A DNA stretch of 64,000 nt from an uncultured Dehalococcoidia bacterium (GCA_958295515.1 CATQGW010000002.1:86332-150331), one strand, 5' to 3'; counted from the first letter of the stretch, positions 8,799 to 17,114 are shown. Notes: a model not told the origin generated them from the letters alone. Program-made: numbers and translations.

Positions 8799-9395
8799 TC
8801 AGTACGCAAGCGCTACCGGCCGATAGGCGCCCGCGCGCAGCGCCGCCACCAACTCCGCCATCGTCCCGATCTCCCCGTCGAACTCCGTCGCCGCCGTGCC
8901 TACCTCGTGCAGTGCGTGGCAATCGCTGCCTCCGATCGGCGGCAACGGCAAGTTTCGCCCCCGCGACGCCGCCGACTGGTTTTGCAGCGGTCCGTCGCAG
9001 CCGTTCAGACCCTCCACGCCGTCGAACAGCTCGCGGAAGGCGTCCGGCGGTACGCGCAGGCCGGGATCTCGGGCAGGGTGCGCCAGGAACATCAGCGCGC
9101 CGTGTTCATCGCAGCGCTCGCGCAGCAGCCGCGCCTCCGAAATCCGCGGCGTCAAATTGGGCAGCCCGTAGACCAGCACATGCCCCAACTCCGTCGTCAC
9201 CTCCACCCCGCTCAGCACCAGAATTGTGGAGCTCTCGTTGAGCGCCGCTACCCGCTCCGCCGGCCAGACCACGTCGTGCTCGGTCAGCACCACCCCGTCC
9301 AGCCCGCGCTCGGCCGACTGCACGATCAGGTCGTGGGGGAGCAGGTTGCTGTCGGTCGACCAGACGGCCGTGTGGGAGTGCAGGTCAATGCGCAT
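8799..9395 (-). CDS. PHP-domain phosphoesterase family protein
   Basis: PHP (polymerase and histidinol phosphatase) metal-dependent hydrolase of about 198 residues, started at the ATG at 9395; a GTG at 9404 would add three residues. The N-terminal DLHSHT (3-8) supplies the first two metal histidines, LTEHDV the next, FLAHPARDPG another, and GGSDCHAL the closing Asp-His. This is the full metal site of a short stand-alone PHP phosphoesterase. The substrate is unknown; relatives cleave small phosphates or nucleotides. It is divergent from the small gene before cofD. A second PHP gene begins at the right edge of the window. Confidence 0.82.
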   Translation of the reverse strand: MRIDLHSHTAVWSTDSNLLPHDLIVQSAERGLDGVVLTEHDVVWPAERVAALNESSTILVLSGVEVTTELGHVLVYGLPNLTPRISEARLLRERCDEHGALMFLAHPARDPGLRVPPDAFRELFDGVEGLNGCDGPLQNQSAASRGRNLPLPPIGGSDCHALHEVGTAATEFDGEIGTMAELVAALRAGAYRPVALAY

Positions 9396-9450
9396 CCCGC
9401 GCACTGTCCCGCGTGGAGCGGCGCTGGGTCAACCTGCGCTGCTGCGCGTG

Positions 9451-9456
9451 TACGCT
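9451..9456 (+). promoter_or_regulatory. -10 box TACGCT of a leaderless gene
   Basis: TACGCT is followed by GCGCGC and then GTG at 9463. This spacing selects GTG 9463 as the start of the small gene ahead of cofD. Confidence 0.5.
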
Positions 9457-9462
9457 GCGCGC

Positions 9463-9804
9463 GTGTCGATCGAGCAGGTGGAGTTCGTTGCGGCGGCCGT
9501 GCAGGACGAGCGCCAGCTCGACGGCGCGTGGCATCTCGAACTGCTGGCCGAGTCCGAGGAGGCCTCGATGGCGCTGCGCCTGGTGCTCGATCGCGAGGGA
9601 ACCGTCGAAGAGGGCGAGCTGATCCTCACCCGCGAGAACGCCGACGAGTTGGGCGTGATTGAGCCGGGCGCAATGGCGGACGAGCTGGATCCGCTCGAAC
9701 TGGAGCTCGCCGCCGAGCTCGGCGGGCGCGCGGCGGCGCTGACGCTCGTTCAGCGCGACGACGGCGATTTCGACTTGCTGCTCGAGCTCGGAGCCGCACA
9801 GTGA
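9463..9804 (+). CDS. small acidic protein of unknown function preceding cofD
   Basis: About 113 residues from the GTG at 9463 (SIEQVEFVAAAVQDE); the frame is open further upstream to 9226 but nothing supports a longer product. It is acidic and predicted mostly beta then helical, with no membrane segment, signal or metal motif. Its end overlaps the GTG start of cofD (GTGA), so it is translationally coupled to F420 synthesis. I do not recognise the family. A TACGCT -10 box six bases before the GTG suggests a leaderless operon promoter serving this gene, cofD and cofC. Confidence 0.6.
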   Translation: MSIEQVEFVAAAVQDERQLDGAWHLELLAESEEASMALRLVLDREGTVEEGELILTRENADELGVIEPGAMADELDPLELELAAELGGRAAALTLVQRDDGDFDLLLELGAAQ

Positions 9805-10736
9805 GCGCCGTTGCGGTGCTCGCCGGCGGCGTGGGAGCGGCGCGCTTTCTCGACGGCCTCGTGCAGGTCGTCGCGCCGCAGGATGTGACTGCGATCGTCA
9901 ACGTCGGCGACGACATGGAGTGGGCAGGGCTGCATATCGCACCCGACCTCGACACGGTGATGTACACGCTCTCCGGCCTGGTCAACCCCGAGATGGGCTG
10001 GGGCGTGGCCAACGATGGTCGGCGGGTGCTCGACCGGCTCAAGTCGCTGGGCGGGCCGGCGTGGTTCACGATCGGCGACGACGATCTGGCGACGCACCTG
10101 TACCGCACGCAGCGGCTGCGCGAGGGCGCGCCGCTCTCCACGATCACGGCGGAGTTGTGCGAGCGGGTGGGGATCGAATGCCGGGTGACGCCGGTCACCG
10201 ACGACCGGCTGCGCACCGTCGTGCAGACGCCGGAAGGCGAGCTCGCCTTCCAGGATTACTTCGTCCGCCGCCGCGCCGCCGATCCCGTGCATGCCCTCCG
10301 CTTCGACGGCGCGGAAGCCGCCCGCCCCGCCCCCGGCCTGATCGAAGCCGTCGAGCAGGCCGAGGCGATCGTGATCGCGCCCAGCAACCCGTTCCTCTCG
10401 ATCGACCCGCTGCTCGCCGTGCCCGGCGTGCGCGAGGCGGTGACGGCTTCCGATGCTCCGGTGGTGGCGATCAGTCCGATCATCGGCGGCGCGGCGGTCA
10501 AAGGTCCCGCCGCCGAGATTCTCGACAGCCTCGGCCACGATGTCTCCGCGCTCGGCGTCGCGCGCCTCTACGACGGCCTCGCCGACGTGTTCATCCTCGA
10601 CGAGCAGGATGCCGACCTCGTCGGGCAAATCGAAGCGGAAACATCGCTGCGCTGTACGGCGACGCAAACGCTGATGAGCGGCCCGGCCGAAAAGCGGGCG
10701 CTCGCGCAGGCCGCGCTCGCCGAGGCTTCCGCATGA
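9801..10736 (+). CDS. cofD: 2-phospho-L-lactate transferase CofD (F420 biosynthesis)
   Basis: Transfers the phospho-lactate or phosphoenolpyruvate moiety from its GDP-activated form onto Fo, forming F420-0 (or dehydro-F420-0). It is 311 residues, normal for CofD/FbiA. The family N-terminus LAGGVGAARFLDG (7-19) and the NVGDDMEWAGLHIAPDLDT segment are clear, as are GDDDLATHLYRTQRL and APSNPFLSIDPLL. The GTG start overlaps the preceding small gene, and its stop overlaps the ATG of cofC. CofE (FbiB) and Fo synthase are not in the window. Confidence 0.94.
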   Translation: MSAVAVLAGGVGAARFLDGLVQVVAPQDVTAIVNVGDDMEWAGLHIAPDLDTVMYTLSGLVNPEMGWGVANDGRRVLDRLKSLGGPAWFTIGDDDLATHLYRTQRLREGAPLSTITAELCERVGIECRVTPVTDDRLRTVVQTPEGELAFQDYFVRRRAADPVHALRFDGAEAARPAPGLIEAVEQAEAIVIAPSNPFLSIDPLLAVPGVREAVTASDAPVVAISPIIGGAAVKGPAAEILDSLGHDVSALGVARLYDGLADVFILDEQDADLVGQIEAETSLRCTATQTLMSGPAEKRALAQAALAEASA

Positions 10737-11425
10737 CACTCGTTGTGGACGGCGAAATCGTCGCGCTGGTGCCGGTACGCGGCCTGCCGGCGGGCAAGCG
10801 CCGGCTCGCGGCCACACTGAGCGTCGAGCAGCGCAACGGACTGGTCCGCGCGATGCTCGACGATGTGGTCACCGCCCTCCTACAGGCCGAATCGATCGAC
10901 CGCGTGGTGATCTGCAGCCGCGACGCCGCGGCGCATGAGGAAGCGGACCGGCTCAACGTCGATTTCCTGGACCAGGCCGATCAGCGCCCCGGCTACAACG
11001 CGGCTGTGGCGCGGGCGCAGGCGGACCTCGCGCAGGCGGAGGCGCTGCTAATCGCGCCCGCGGATGTGCCCTTGATCACTCCCGACGCCGTGGACCTGGT
11101 CGTAGCGACGGCACCCGACGGCGAGGCTGTGGTCGTCGCTCCCGCCCACAACGGCGGCACCAACGCGCTCTTCCTGCGTCCGCCGGGCATCATCCGCCCC
11201 GCCTTTGGGCCCTCATCGGCGCGCGCGCACGCCCAGGCCGCCACCGCGGCAGGCGAAGCCGGCGTGCCGTTTCGCCAGGCCAAGATCGATGTCTGGGCGT
11301 ACGACGTCGACACGCCCGCGGATCTCAAACACCTTGAGCAGGTACTCCCTGAGCTGCCCGACGCCATCGCTCCCAACACCCGCGCCTGGCTCGATCGCAC
11401 TCGAACGCCCGACTCAGCACCGTGA
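10733..11425 (+). CDS. cofC: 2-phospho-L-lactate/phosphoenolpyruvate guanylyltransferase CofC
   Basis: Activates 2-phospho-L-lactate or phosphoenolpyruvate with GTP to make the GDP-linked donor for CofD. About 230 residues. The nucleotide-binding start ALVPVRGLPAGKRRLA, the LLIAPADVPLITPDAV segment with its metal-binding Asp, and the NGGTNALFLRPP motif are all typical of CofC/FbiD. The ATG at 10733 overlaps the cofD stop (ATGA), so the two enzymes of consecutive steps are co-translated. The C-terminal 15 residues after DLKHLEQVLPE are poorly conserved. Confidence 0.93.
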   Translation: MTLVVDGEIVALVPVRGLPAGKRRLAATLSVEQRNGLVRAMLDDVVTALLQAESIDRVVICSRDAAAHEEADRLNVDFLDQADQRPGYNAAVARAQADLAQAEALLIAPADVPLITPDAVDLVVATAPDGEAVVVAPAHNGGTNALFLRPPGIIRPAFGPSSARAHAQAATAAGEAGVPFRQAKIDVWAYDVDTPADLKHLEQVLPELPDAIAPNTRAWLDRTRTPDSAP

Positions 11426-11477
11426 GCTGGATCGGCTATCGTGAAACTCAAGCAAGTTGGGGCAGAGAGGCGCCGAG

Positions 11478-11795
11478 ATGACGACCGAATCCTCAACCTT
11501 CACCGACGACCAGCAGGCGCAGGCTGCGCAGACTTCGCCCCTCACCCTCAAAGAAGAAACGCCCGAGGAGCGCGCGAGAGCCGGGCGCGCTCAGCGGCAG
11601 GCGTACGCGAACCTTGAGTACCTCGGCGAGATCTTCGACGATCTGCTGCGCGAACATTACGGGCGGCTGGTCACGGTCTACGGCGACCGCCAGTTGCTGA
11701 TCGGCGATGACGGGTATGAGATGCACGAGTCGCTGACCGAAGAGGAGCGGGAGACGGCGACGCTTCTGCCGATTACGACATGGTGGGTCAGGTAA
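11478..11795 (+). CDS. hypothetical protein
   Basis: About 105 residues from the ATG at 11478, which has GAGAGG upstream; an in-frame ATG at 11457 is less likely. The N-terminal 35 residues are Thr/Gln/Glu-rich and probably disordered. The remainder (YLGEIFDDLLREHYGRLVTVYGDRQLLIGDDGYE) looks globular, predicted beta-rich with an acidic end TEEERETATLL. No known motif. It follows cofC by about 50 bases with a possible own promoter (TATCGT near 11439), so it need not belong to the F420 operon. Function unknown. Confidence 0.5.
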   Translation: MTTESSTFTDDQQAQAAQTSPLTLKEETPEERARAGRAQRQAYANLEYLGEIFDDLLREHYGRLVTVYGDRQLLIGDDGYEMHESLTEEERETATLLPITTWWVR

Positions 11796-11855
11796 GCCGG
11801 CGAGCCCTAGTAGCCCGGACGGCGCGTGCGCAAGCGGCGCAGGGCGCTTGAGATA

Positions 11856-11861
11856 TACGCT
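11856..11861 (+). promoter_or_regulatory. -10 box TACGCT of a leaderless gene
   Basis: TACGCT is followed by six bases (GCCGCC) and then the ATG at 11868. It is the same hexamer and spacing as before the gene at 9463, and it picks this ATG over an upstream GTG at 11826. Confidence 0.5.
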
Positions 11862-11867
11862 GCCGCC

Positions 11868-12065
11868 ATGGTCTACTGCCGACTGCGCATCAACATTCGG
11901 CGCTGGGCGAACACCATGCGCCGAGGCGGTTTCCCTCAAGAATCCGCCGAAGAGTTCGGCGGCAACGTGAGCCGCGAAGACCTCGCGCACCTTGAGCTGC
12001 GGCTGTTCGTCTTCATGGTGGTCGTCGTTGGCGTGGCCACCGGCATCATCGTGGCCGTCAACTGA
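11868..12065 (+). CDS. small single-pass membrane protein
   Basis: About 65 residues from the ATG at 11868 (MVYCRLRINIRRW). A basic N-terminus is followed by an acidic stretch, REDLAHLELR, and a C-terminal membrane segment, LFVFMVVVVGVATGIIVAV. A longer form from GTG 11826 is possible, but the leaderless promoter points to the ATG. It converges on the acyl-CoA dehydrogenase gene, ten bases away. Function unknown. Confidence 0.45.
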   Translation: MVYCRLRINIRRWANTMRRGGFPQESAEEFGGNVSREDLAHLELRLFVFMVVVVGVATGIIVAVN

Positions 12066-12074
12066 CCTCGTCCG

Positions 12075-13241
12075 CTAGATGCGCGGCAGGCCCAGGCCGC
12101 GCTGGGCCATGATGTTGCGCTGCAGCTCGTTGGCGCCCGCGCCGAAGGTGGGCATCACGGCGGCCATATAGCCGTTCGACGCGCTCCCATCGATCGGCGC
12201 GCGCGGGTCGCCCGGCTCCAGCTGGCCGTAGAGACCCATCGCGTGCAGCGAGAAGTTTTGCAGGCGCTGCATCATCTCCGTGCTGAACACCTTCACCTGG
12301 CTCGCCTCGTAGTTGGGGCTTTCGTCGCGCTTGAGCATGTCGAGGATGCGGTAGGAGAGGTGCTGGAGCACCTCGATCTCGATGCGGAAGTCGGCCAGCC
12401 CGTGGCGCACCCCCTCATCGTCCACCGCGCGCCCGCCGGGGCCGGCGCTGCGCGCCCAGTCGATCAGCTGGTCGTAGACGGAGCGCACGCCGGAGACGGT
12501 GAAGATCGAGATGCGCTCGCGGTCCAGCGCGTGCGCCGCGTAGTACCAGCCGCGGTTTTCTTCGCCCACCAGCGCCTCGGTGGGGACGCGGACATCCTCG
12601 AAGTAGACCTCGTTGGTGCGGTAGCCGGGCATCGTCCAGATCGGCTTGACCGTGATGCCGGATGATTTCAGGTCGACCAGCATCATCGAGACGCCGCGGT
12701 GTTTGGGCGCGTCGGGGTCGGTGCGGGTGGCCAGCCAGACGTACTCCGAGCGGTGCGCGCCGGATGTGAAGCGCTTGGTGCCGTTGAGGATGTAGTCGTC
12801 GCCGTCCTTGGCGGCGCGCAGCTGGAGTGAGGCGAGGTCGCTGCCGGCGTCGGGCTCGGTGTAGCCGAGCGCGAATTCCACCTCGCCGCGGGCGATCGGC
12901 GGCAGGAAGCGTTCCTGCTGTTCGTCGGTGCCGAAGCGCATCAGCGTCGGTCCGACCTGCTGGGTGGCGACGGTGGCCTGCGGCGCGCCGACGTAGTTCA
13001 TCGCCTCCCAGAACAGGTACTGCTCCTCCAGCGAGCGCTCCTGCCCGCCGTATTCGGCCGGCCAGGACATGGTCAGCCAGCCGCGCTCGGCCAGCAGTTT
13101 GCGGAAGGCGCGCTCGTCCTCGAACGTCTCGGTCTGCGGATCGCCGATCCTGGCACGCAGCTCAGGCGTCCACTCGGCGTCGAGAAAGCCCTTCACCTCG
13201 GCCTCGAAGGCCAATGCCTGCTCGCTGAAGTGGTACTCCAT
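12075..13241 (-). CDS. acyl-CoA dehydrogenase
   Basis: FAD-dependent desaturation of an acyl-CoA at the alpha-beta carbons. About 388 residues from the ATG at 13241 (MEYHFSEQALAF), which has GTGGAGAG upstream; the frame extends to 13307 without support. GYTEPDAGSDLASL is the flavin/substrate loop, TNEVYFEDVRVPTEALVG is typical of the middle domain, and the C-terminus GAGANELQRNIMAQ with GLGLPRI is the usual family ending, with Asn where many have Ser/Thr. It is closest in style to FadE-type enzymes of actinobacteria and Chloroflexota. It follows the MFS gene by about 28 bases. Substrate unknown. Confidence 0.9.
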   Translation of the reverse strand: MEYHFSEQALAFEAEVKGFLDAEWTPELRARIGDPQTETFEDERAFRKLLAERGWLTMSWPAEYGGQERSLEEQYLFWEAMNYVGAPQATVATQQVGPTLMRFGTDEQQERFLPPIARGEVEFALGYTEPDAGSDLASLQLRAAKDGDDYILNGTKRFTSGAHRSEYVWLATRTDPDAPKHRGVSMMLVDLKSSGITVKPIWTMPGYRTNEVYFEDVRVPTEALVGEENRGWYYAAHALDRERISIFTVSGVRSVYDQLIDWARSAGPGGRAVDDEGVRHGLADFRIEIEVLQHLSYRILDMLKRDESPNYEASQVKVFSTEMMQRLQNFSLHAMGLYGQLEPGDPRAPIDGSASNGYMAAVMPTFGAGANELQRNIMAQRGLGLPRI

Positions 13242-13269
13242 GGTTCGGCTCTCCACTCTCGGCCCGCGC

Positions 13270-14661
13270 TCAGGCGGAGTCCTGTTTGTTCGGTGCGACA
13301 CGCGCAATGTACGACACCACCGCGCCGTTGGCCGCAGGCTCGCTGCGCGCGGGCGGCGGCGGCGCTGCCGGCGCGACGGGATGCTGCGGTACGCGGGCGC
13401 GGAGGATCGCGGGGCGAAGGATGATCAGGGCGGTGAGGGCGAGCAGCACGGCCCAGGACATCGGCGGGAAGAGCGTCTCCATCGTGAGCCATTCGGCGAG
13501 CGATCCGAGCGGCAGCGCGACGAGTTGCGACATCCCCATGCCGAGGAAAACGAGGCCCATCACCCGCCCGCGCATTTCGTTGGGTGCGATATGGGCGATG
13601 ATTGCGGCGGAGGAGACCATCGCCATCGACATCCCGGTGCCGAGCAGGTAGTTGCCGAGGATGGCGTTGAGGGCGGTGGGCATCAGGGTGAAGACGACGA
13701 AGCCGAGCGCCATCACGATCACGCCGCCGGCGGTGAGCATCCCTTTGCGCTCGATCCAGGAGAAGCGCACGAGGATGGTGGAGGCGATCATCGCGCCCAG
13801 TCCCCAGAAGACGGCGATGAAGCTGAACTGCGACCAGGTAGCGCCGACCACCGTCGTGATCCAGTGCGGTCCGAGCGAGCCGGTGGGCGGCATGATCAGG
13901 GTCATCATCAGGATCACGGCGGCGACGGTCCAGAGGATGACGGGCTGCGAGCGGGTGTAGCGGAGACCGGCGGCGATGTCGCGGAAGGCCTGCCCGGCAC
14001 CGCCCTTCTGCGCGGCGAGGTGCGCGGCGGAGAAGACGGTGCGATAGGACATGATCGCCAGGATCAGGATCTCGCCGAGGTGTCCGAACGAGGAGATCGC
14101 GTAGACAGTGCCATGTCCGAGGTAGTCGATCAGCAGCCCGGACGCGATGATCGCGATGGGCATCGCGAGCGACATGGCGGCGGAGTTGAGCGCGATGCCG
14201 GCCGGTGTGAGGCGGGGGCCGAGAATTTCGGGCGCGATCGCGTTGCGGGTGGGACCGTCGATTGCATGGGCGGCGGAGGCGAGCGCGGTGAAGAAGAAGA
14301 ACAAGACGACGGCGGTGGTGTCGGATGCGCCGGTCCACATCATGACGGCAATGGCGATGTTGGCGACGAATGCCAGGGTCTGAGTGGCGATCAGCAGTCG
14401 GCGGCGGTCGAAGCGGTCGGCGAGCGCGCCGCCGAACAGCCCGAAGCCGACCATCCCGAGGCCGCGAATGGTGCTGATCGCCGCCACCATCACCACCACG
14501 TTGTCGTCGGCGATCACCTGAATCCAGGCGATCGCCGTGACGAATTGCAGCGGCATCATGCTCTGGCCGACGATGAAGCCGCCGAGCAGCAGCCGAAACT
14601 CGCGCAGGCGCAGCGGCTCGAGCATGCCGGGGCGGCCGGTCGGCGAGGCGGCGGCGCTCAT
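13270..14661 (-). CDS. MFS transporter (EntS/MFS_3-like exporter)
   Basis: About 463 residues with roughly 12 membrane helices. The loop GGALADRFDRRRLLIAT is the major-facilitator motif A (G-x-x-A-D-R). PTRNAIAPEILGP and IAHIAPNEMRGRVMGL are signatures of the EntS/MFS_3 exporter branch. The C-terminal 50 residues form a Pro/Ala-rich cytoplasmic tail. The ATG at 14661 overlaps the stop of the methyltransferase gene (ATGA), placing it in the operon that begins with the UGSC selenoprotein. Probably an efflux permease; the cargo cannot be inferred. Confidence 0.87.
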   Translation of the reverse strand: MSAAASPTGRPGMLEPLRLREFRLLLGGFIVGQSMMPLQFVTAIAWIQVIADDNVVVMVAAISTIRGLGMVGFGLFGGALADRFDRRRLLIATQTLAFVANIAIAVMMWTGASDTTAVVLFFFFTALASAAHAIDGPTRNAIAPEILGPRLTPAGIALNSAAMSLAMPIAIIASGLLIDYLGHGTVYAISSFGHLGEILILAIMSYRTVFSAAHLAAQKGGAGQAFRDIAAGLRYTRSQPVILWTVAAVILMMTLIMPPTGSLGPHWITTVVGATWSQFSFIAVFWGLGAMIASTILVRFSWIERKGMLTAGGVIVMALGFVVFTLMPTALNAILGNYLLGTGMSMAMVSSAAIIAHIAPNEMRGRVMGLVFLGMGMSQLVALPLGSLAEWLTMETLFPPMSWAVLLALTALIILRPAILRARVPQHPVAPAAPPPPARSEPAANGAVVSYIARVAPNKQDSA

Positions 14662-15317
14662 GAGCCGCCGCCGGTCGGGGCGCGGCGTTTTTGTGCTTCG
14701 AGCACGCTGTGACGCGGGCCCTGGTGGGCTTTGTGCGCGTCGCCGAAGATGAATTCGAGCCGCCCAGTGACATAACGGCGGAGGCCGTTGACGACCACCA
14801 CGACGAGCGCGCCGCCGTCGGTCAGATGATCGTGGGCGTCGAGCAGGATTTCGTCGAGCGCATCGTTGCCGGCCTGGGCGGGGAGGTTGGAGACGATCAG
14901 GTGGTAGGGATCGCCGTCGAGATCGCGCAGGCCGGGGCTGAGTCGGGCGCAGGCGTTGGGGAGCTCGTTGGCGGCGATGTTGGCGCGGGCGGCTTCGACG
15001 GCGCGGAGGTCGCTGTCGACCAGCGTCACCTGCGCCTGCGGCCAGCGGGCGGCGAGCGTGAGCCCGATCGCGCCGTAGCCGCAGCCCAGATCGAGCACGC
15101 GCTGCTGCGGCGGGACGCTTTGCAGCTCGCGCAGCAGCAGCGCGGTGCCGCCGTCGATCGCCCGCGCAGAGAACAGGCCGTGGCGCGTCTCGAGTGTGAG
15201 CTGTCGCCCGCCGGCCTCGCATTGCACGACCGGCTGGCGCGTCAGCCGCGCGCGCAGGGCGTCTAGCGGATCGCCGGTCTCGCGCTGGCCGCGCTCTGCG
15301 CCGTCGGTCTTGGTCAC
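14658..15317 (-). CDS. class I SAM-dependent methyltransferase, RsmC/RlmG-like
   Basis: About 219 residues from the GTG at 15317, which overlaps the preceding stop (GTGA). SAM motif I, VLDLGCGYGAIGL, is at 74-86 and motif II, TLVDSDLRAVEAA, follows. In the position of the N-P-P-F/Y motif of guanine/adenine N-methyltransferases the protein has SNLPAQAG (143-150), so the substrate loop is altered. RsmC methylates 16S rRNA guanine; the small size and altered loop suggest another target. It lies between the 'TDGLPVVPPT' protein and the MFS transporter with overlaps on both sides. Confidence 0.82.
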   Translation of the reverse strand: MTKTDGAERGQRETGDPLDALRARLTRQPVVQCEAGGRQLTLETRHGLFSARAIDGGTALLLRELQSVPPQQRVLDLGCGYGAIGLTLAARWPQAQVTLVDSDLRAVEAARANIAANELPNACARLSPGLRDLDGDPYHLIVSNLPAQAGNDALDEILLDAHDHLTDGGALVVVVVNGLRRYVTGRLEFIFGDAHKAHQGPRHSVLEAQKRRAPTGGGS

Positions 15318-16426
15318 CCCTGAATGATGGCCGAAGGCGGGACGAATTGGGCGGCGCCGATTTCGTGCCCCCAACCCATCCCGGTGTAGATGCTGGTCCA
15401 CTTGCCGGCGTGGCTGCCGGCGACGGTGAGCTGGATGAAGGAGGGGTCGACGAACTTGGGGATCGGGCGGTCGAGGTCCTGGTCGGTGTAGCCGGGTTGG
15501 CCGAGCAGATAGCGCGGATAGCCGGAGCCCGACTCGTCGTTTTCCAACCGCTCGCGCAGCGGTTTGGCGCTCTGCTCGACGATGCATTCGCGGATATCGT
15601 TCTTGGACCAGCCGTCGGCGCGGAAGACATCGGCGTGCTCCGGCGCGACCACGAACATGGTGGGCGCGCTGGGGCTTTTGGGATCGCCGATCGACTGCGA
15701 GGCGAGCGCCAGCGAGCCGGCCAACTGGCGGGCGGTGCGGCTGGTCTGGTCGATGCAGACCCGCGGCCCGCCCATCACCGGCATCAGCGTCAGCACATCC
15801 TGATCGGCTTCATAGCCGTGCTCCACGTGCCAGGGCTCCCAGGGGCTGGCTTCCTCGTATTCGGCGTAGGTCAGCGTCCACTTGTGGCCGCCGCCCTGAA
15901 TGGCCTGCTCGATTTCGCCGGGGCGCGCGCCGCCGACATTGCGCAGCAGCAGCCGAAAGGCGCGCCCCACCGTGTTGCTCGGACGGTTCGCCTGCCCCAG
16001 CGCGTTGAGCCCGGAGTTGATGCCGAGACGCTCGCGGACGGGCCCGTTGATCACCATCATCGCGGCCGCGCCGGCCGTCGTCGCCACCAGTCCATGGAAC
16101 GGATAGCGCACGCCCTGGCGCGGGTTGAGCGCGGCTTCGACGGCGGCCAGCACGAGCGGAAAGTGTTCGGGCGCGCAGCCGGCCATCACCGCGTTGATCG
16201 CGATCTTCTCGATCGTGCCGTCGGCGTAGTTGGGCGGCACGGGCGCGATCTGCTCCTGCGGATCGCGCTCCGTCGCCGCCAGCATGTCGCGCACCCGAGC
16301 GGGCGTGGGGGGAACGACCGGCAGCCCGTCGGTGAGGCCCTGCTCGAACAGGAACTCGTGGACATCGACGTGATCGGCGATGTCGATGACGCGAGCCGCC
16401 AGGCTGTCGGCCGATGATCGGCTCAT
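15314..16426 (-). CDS. uncharacterised 'TDGLPVVPPT' family protein, partner of UGSC selenoprotein
   Basis: Cytoplasmic protein of 370 residues with no signal or membrane segment. Conserved blocks shared with the thioredoxin fusion at 18019 are the N-terminal TDGLPVVPPTPARV (32-45), then INAVMAGCAPE, NGPVRERLGIN, GRAFRLLLRNVGG, IDQTSRTARQLAGS and DGWSKNDIRECI. I recognise no enzyme family for these blocks. It starts 13 bases after the UGSC selenoprotein stop and overlaps the methyltransferase by GTGA, so it is co-expressed with both. The repeated pairing suggests a shared redox reaction; that is inference. Confidence 0.72.
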   Translation of the reverse strand: MSRSSADSLAARVIDIADHVDVHEFLFEQGLTDGLPVVPPTPARVRDMLAATERDPQEQIAPVPPNYADGTIEKIAINAVMAGCAPEHFPLVLAAVEAALNPRQGVRYPFHGLVATTAGAAAMMVINGPVRERLGINSGLNALGQANRPSNTVGRAFRLLLRNVGGARPGEIEQAIQGGGHKWTLTYAEYEEASPWEPWHVEHGYEADQDVLTLMPVMGGPRVCIDQTSRTARQLAGSLALASQSIGDPKSPSAPTMFVVAPEHADVFRADGWSKNDIRECIVEQSAKPLRERLENDESGSGYPRYLLGQPGYTDQDLDRPIPKFVDPSFIQLTVAGSHAGKWTSIYTGMGWGHEIGAAQFVPPSAIIQG

Positions 16427-16439
16427 GGGCGCGCGCCCG

Positions 16440-16967
16440 TCAGCCGACCGGCTGCATCAGCACATCGAGGATTTCGTCGATGTAGCGCTCCGCGTGGGCT
16501 TGCATCTCGGCGTCGGTGCGGTCCTGCATGGGATGGGGGATGAAGACGCGCCGCACCTCCGGCAGGCCAAGCCGTTCGGCCTGGTGTTGGGCGGCGTTGA
16601 CGAACTCCGTGGTCGCCACGAAGACGGAGGGCTTGCCCTGGATTTCGAAGTTGACCGTGTCGTGCACACTGCACGTCGTGCAGGAGCCTCAATCGGCGAG
16701 GGCTTCGATGACGAAGTCGGCCTCCTCGAGAATCTCCTGCTTGGTGTCCTCGGGCACGGGCTTGGCGACGGTCGGCTTCATGTAGCGCCGCGTCTCAATG
16801 CCGGGCGCGCGCTCGTGCAGCAGCTCCTCCAGCCGGTCGAGGAAGACATCGCCGCGCGGCTTGGAGATATCGAGCAGCGCCACCGTGCCGTGCAGCGACT
16901 CCGGGCGCGGCGTGAGCTGCCGCTTCACCGGTACCCGTTCATCCGTCGGGTCGAGAATCTGAACCAT
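16440..16967 (-). CDS. UGSC family selenoprotein, in-frame UGA read as selenocysteine 93
   Basis: A 175-residue protein if UGA at 16691-16689 is read as selenocysteine. Without readthrough the frame splits into MVQILDPTDE...ALAD and GSCTTCSVHD...LMQPVG, exactly at the U-G-S-C motif that names the family, followed by T-T-C. Translation begins at ATG 16967, preceded by AGGGAG. The reading frame and family-like sequence continue on both sides, so a nonsense mutation is unlikely. A hairpin 19 bases after the UGA fits a bacterial SECIS. The role is unknown; U-x-x-C and C-x-x-C argue for thiol/selenol redox chemistry. It heads the operon with the 'TDGLPVVPPT' protein, methyltransferase and MFS transporter. 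Confidence 0.85.
16661..16675 (-). promoter_or_regulatory. candidate bacterial SECIS hairpin after the UGA codon
   Basis: On the message, CGTGCA (16675-16670), loop GTG (16669-16667) and TGCACG (16666-16661) form a 6-bp stem. The loop begins 19 bases after the UGA and its first base is G, within the range usually given for bacterial SECIS elements. An alternative stem, CTGCAC/GTGCAG, closer to the UGA competes with it. Confidence 0.6.
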
Positions 16968-17114
16968 GGTCTCGTGCTCCCTTGCCTGCCGCTCGCCATC
17001 GCGAGCGGGTTTCGCACAGTCTAGTAGCTGGCGAACGGCGCAGAAAGAGGCACGGGCGTCGGCGGCAGCGGGAGCCCGCATGCGCGTCGTCGATTCCACC
17101 AGCGGCGATGACGC

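Noticed and set aside
11826..11867. An N-terminal extension of the small membrane protein from GTG 11826
   Set aside because: The segment contains the TACGCT promoter box placed six bases before ATG 11868, so translation more likely begins at the ATG.
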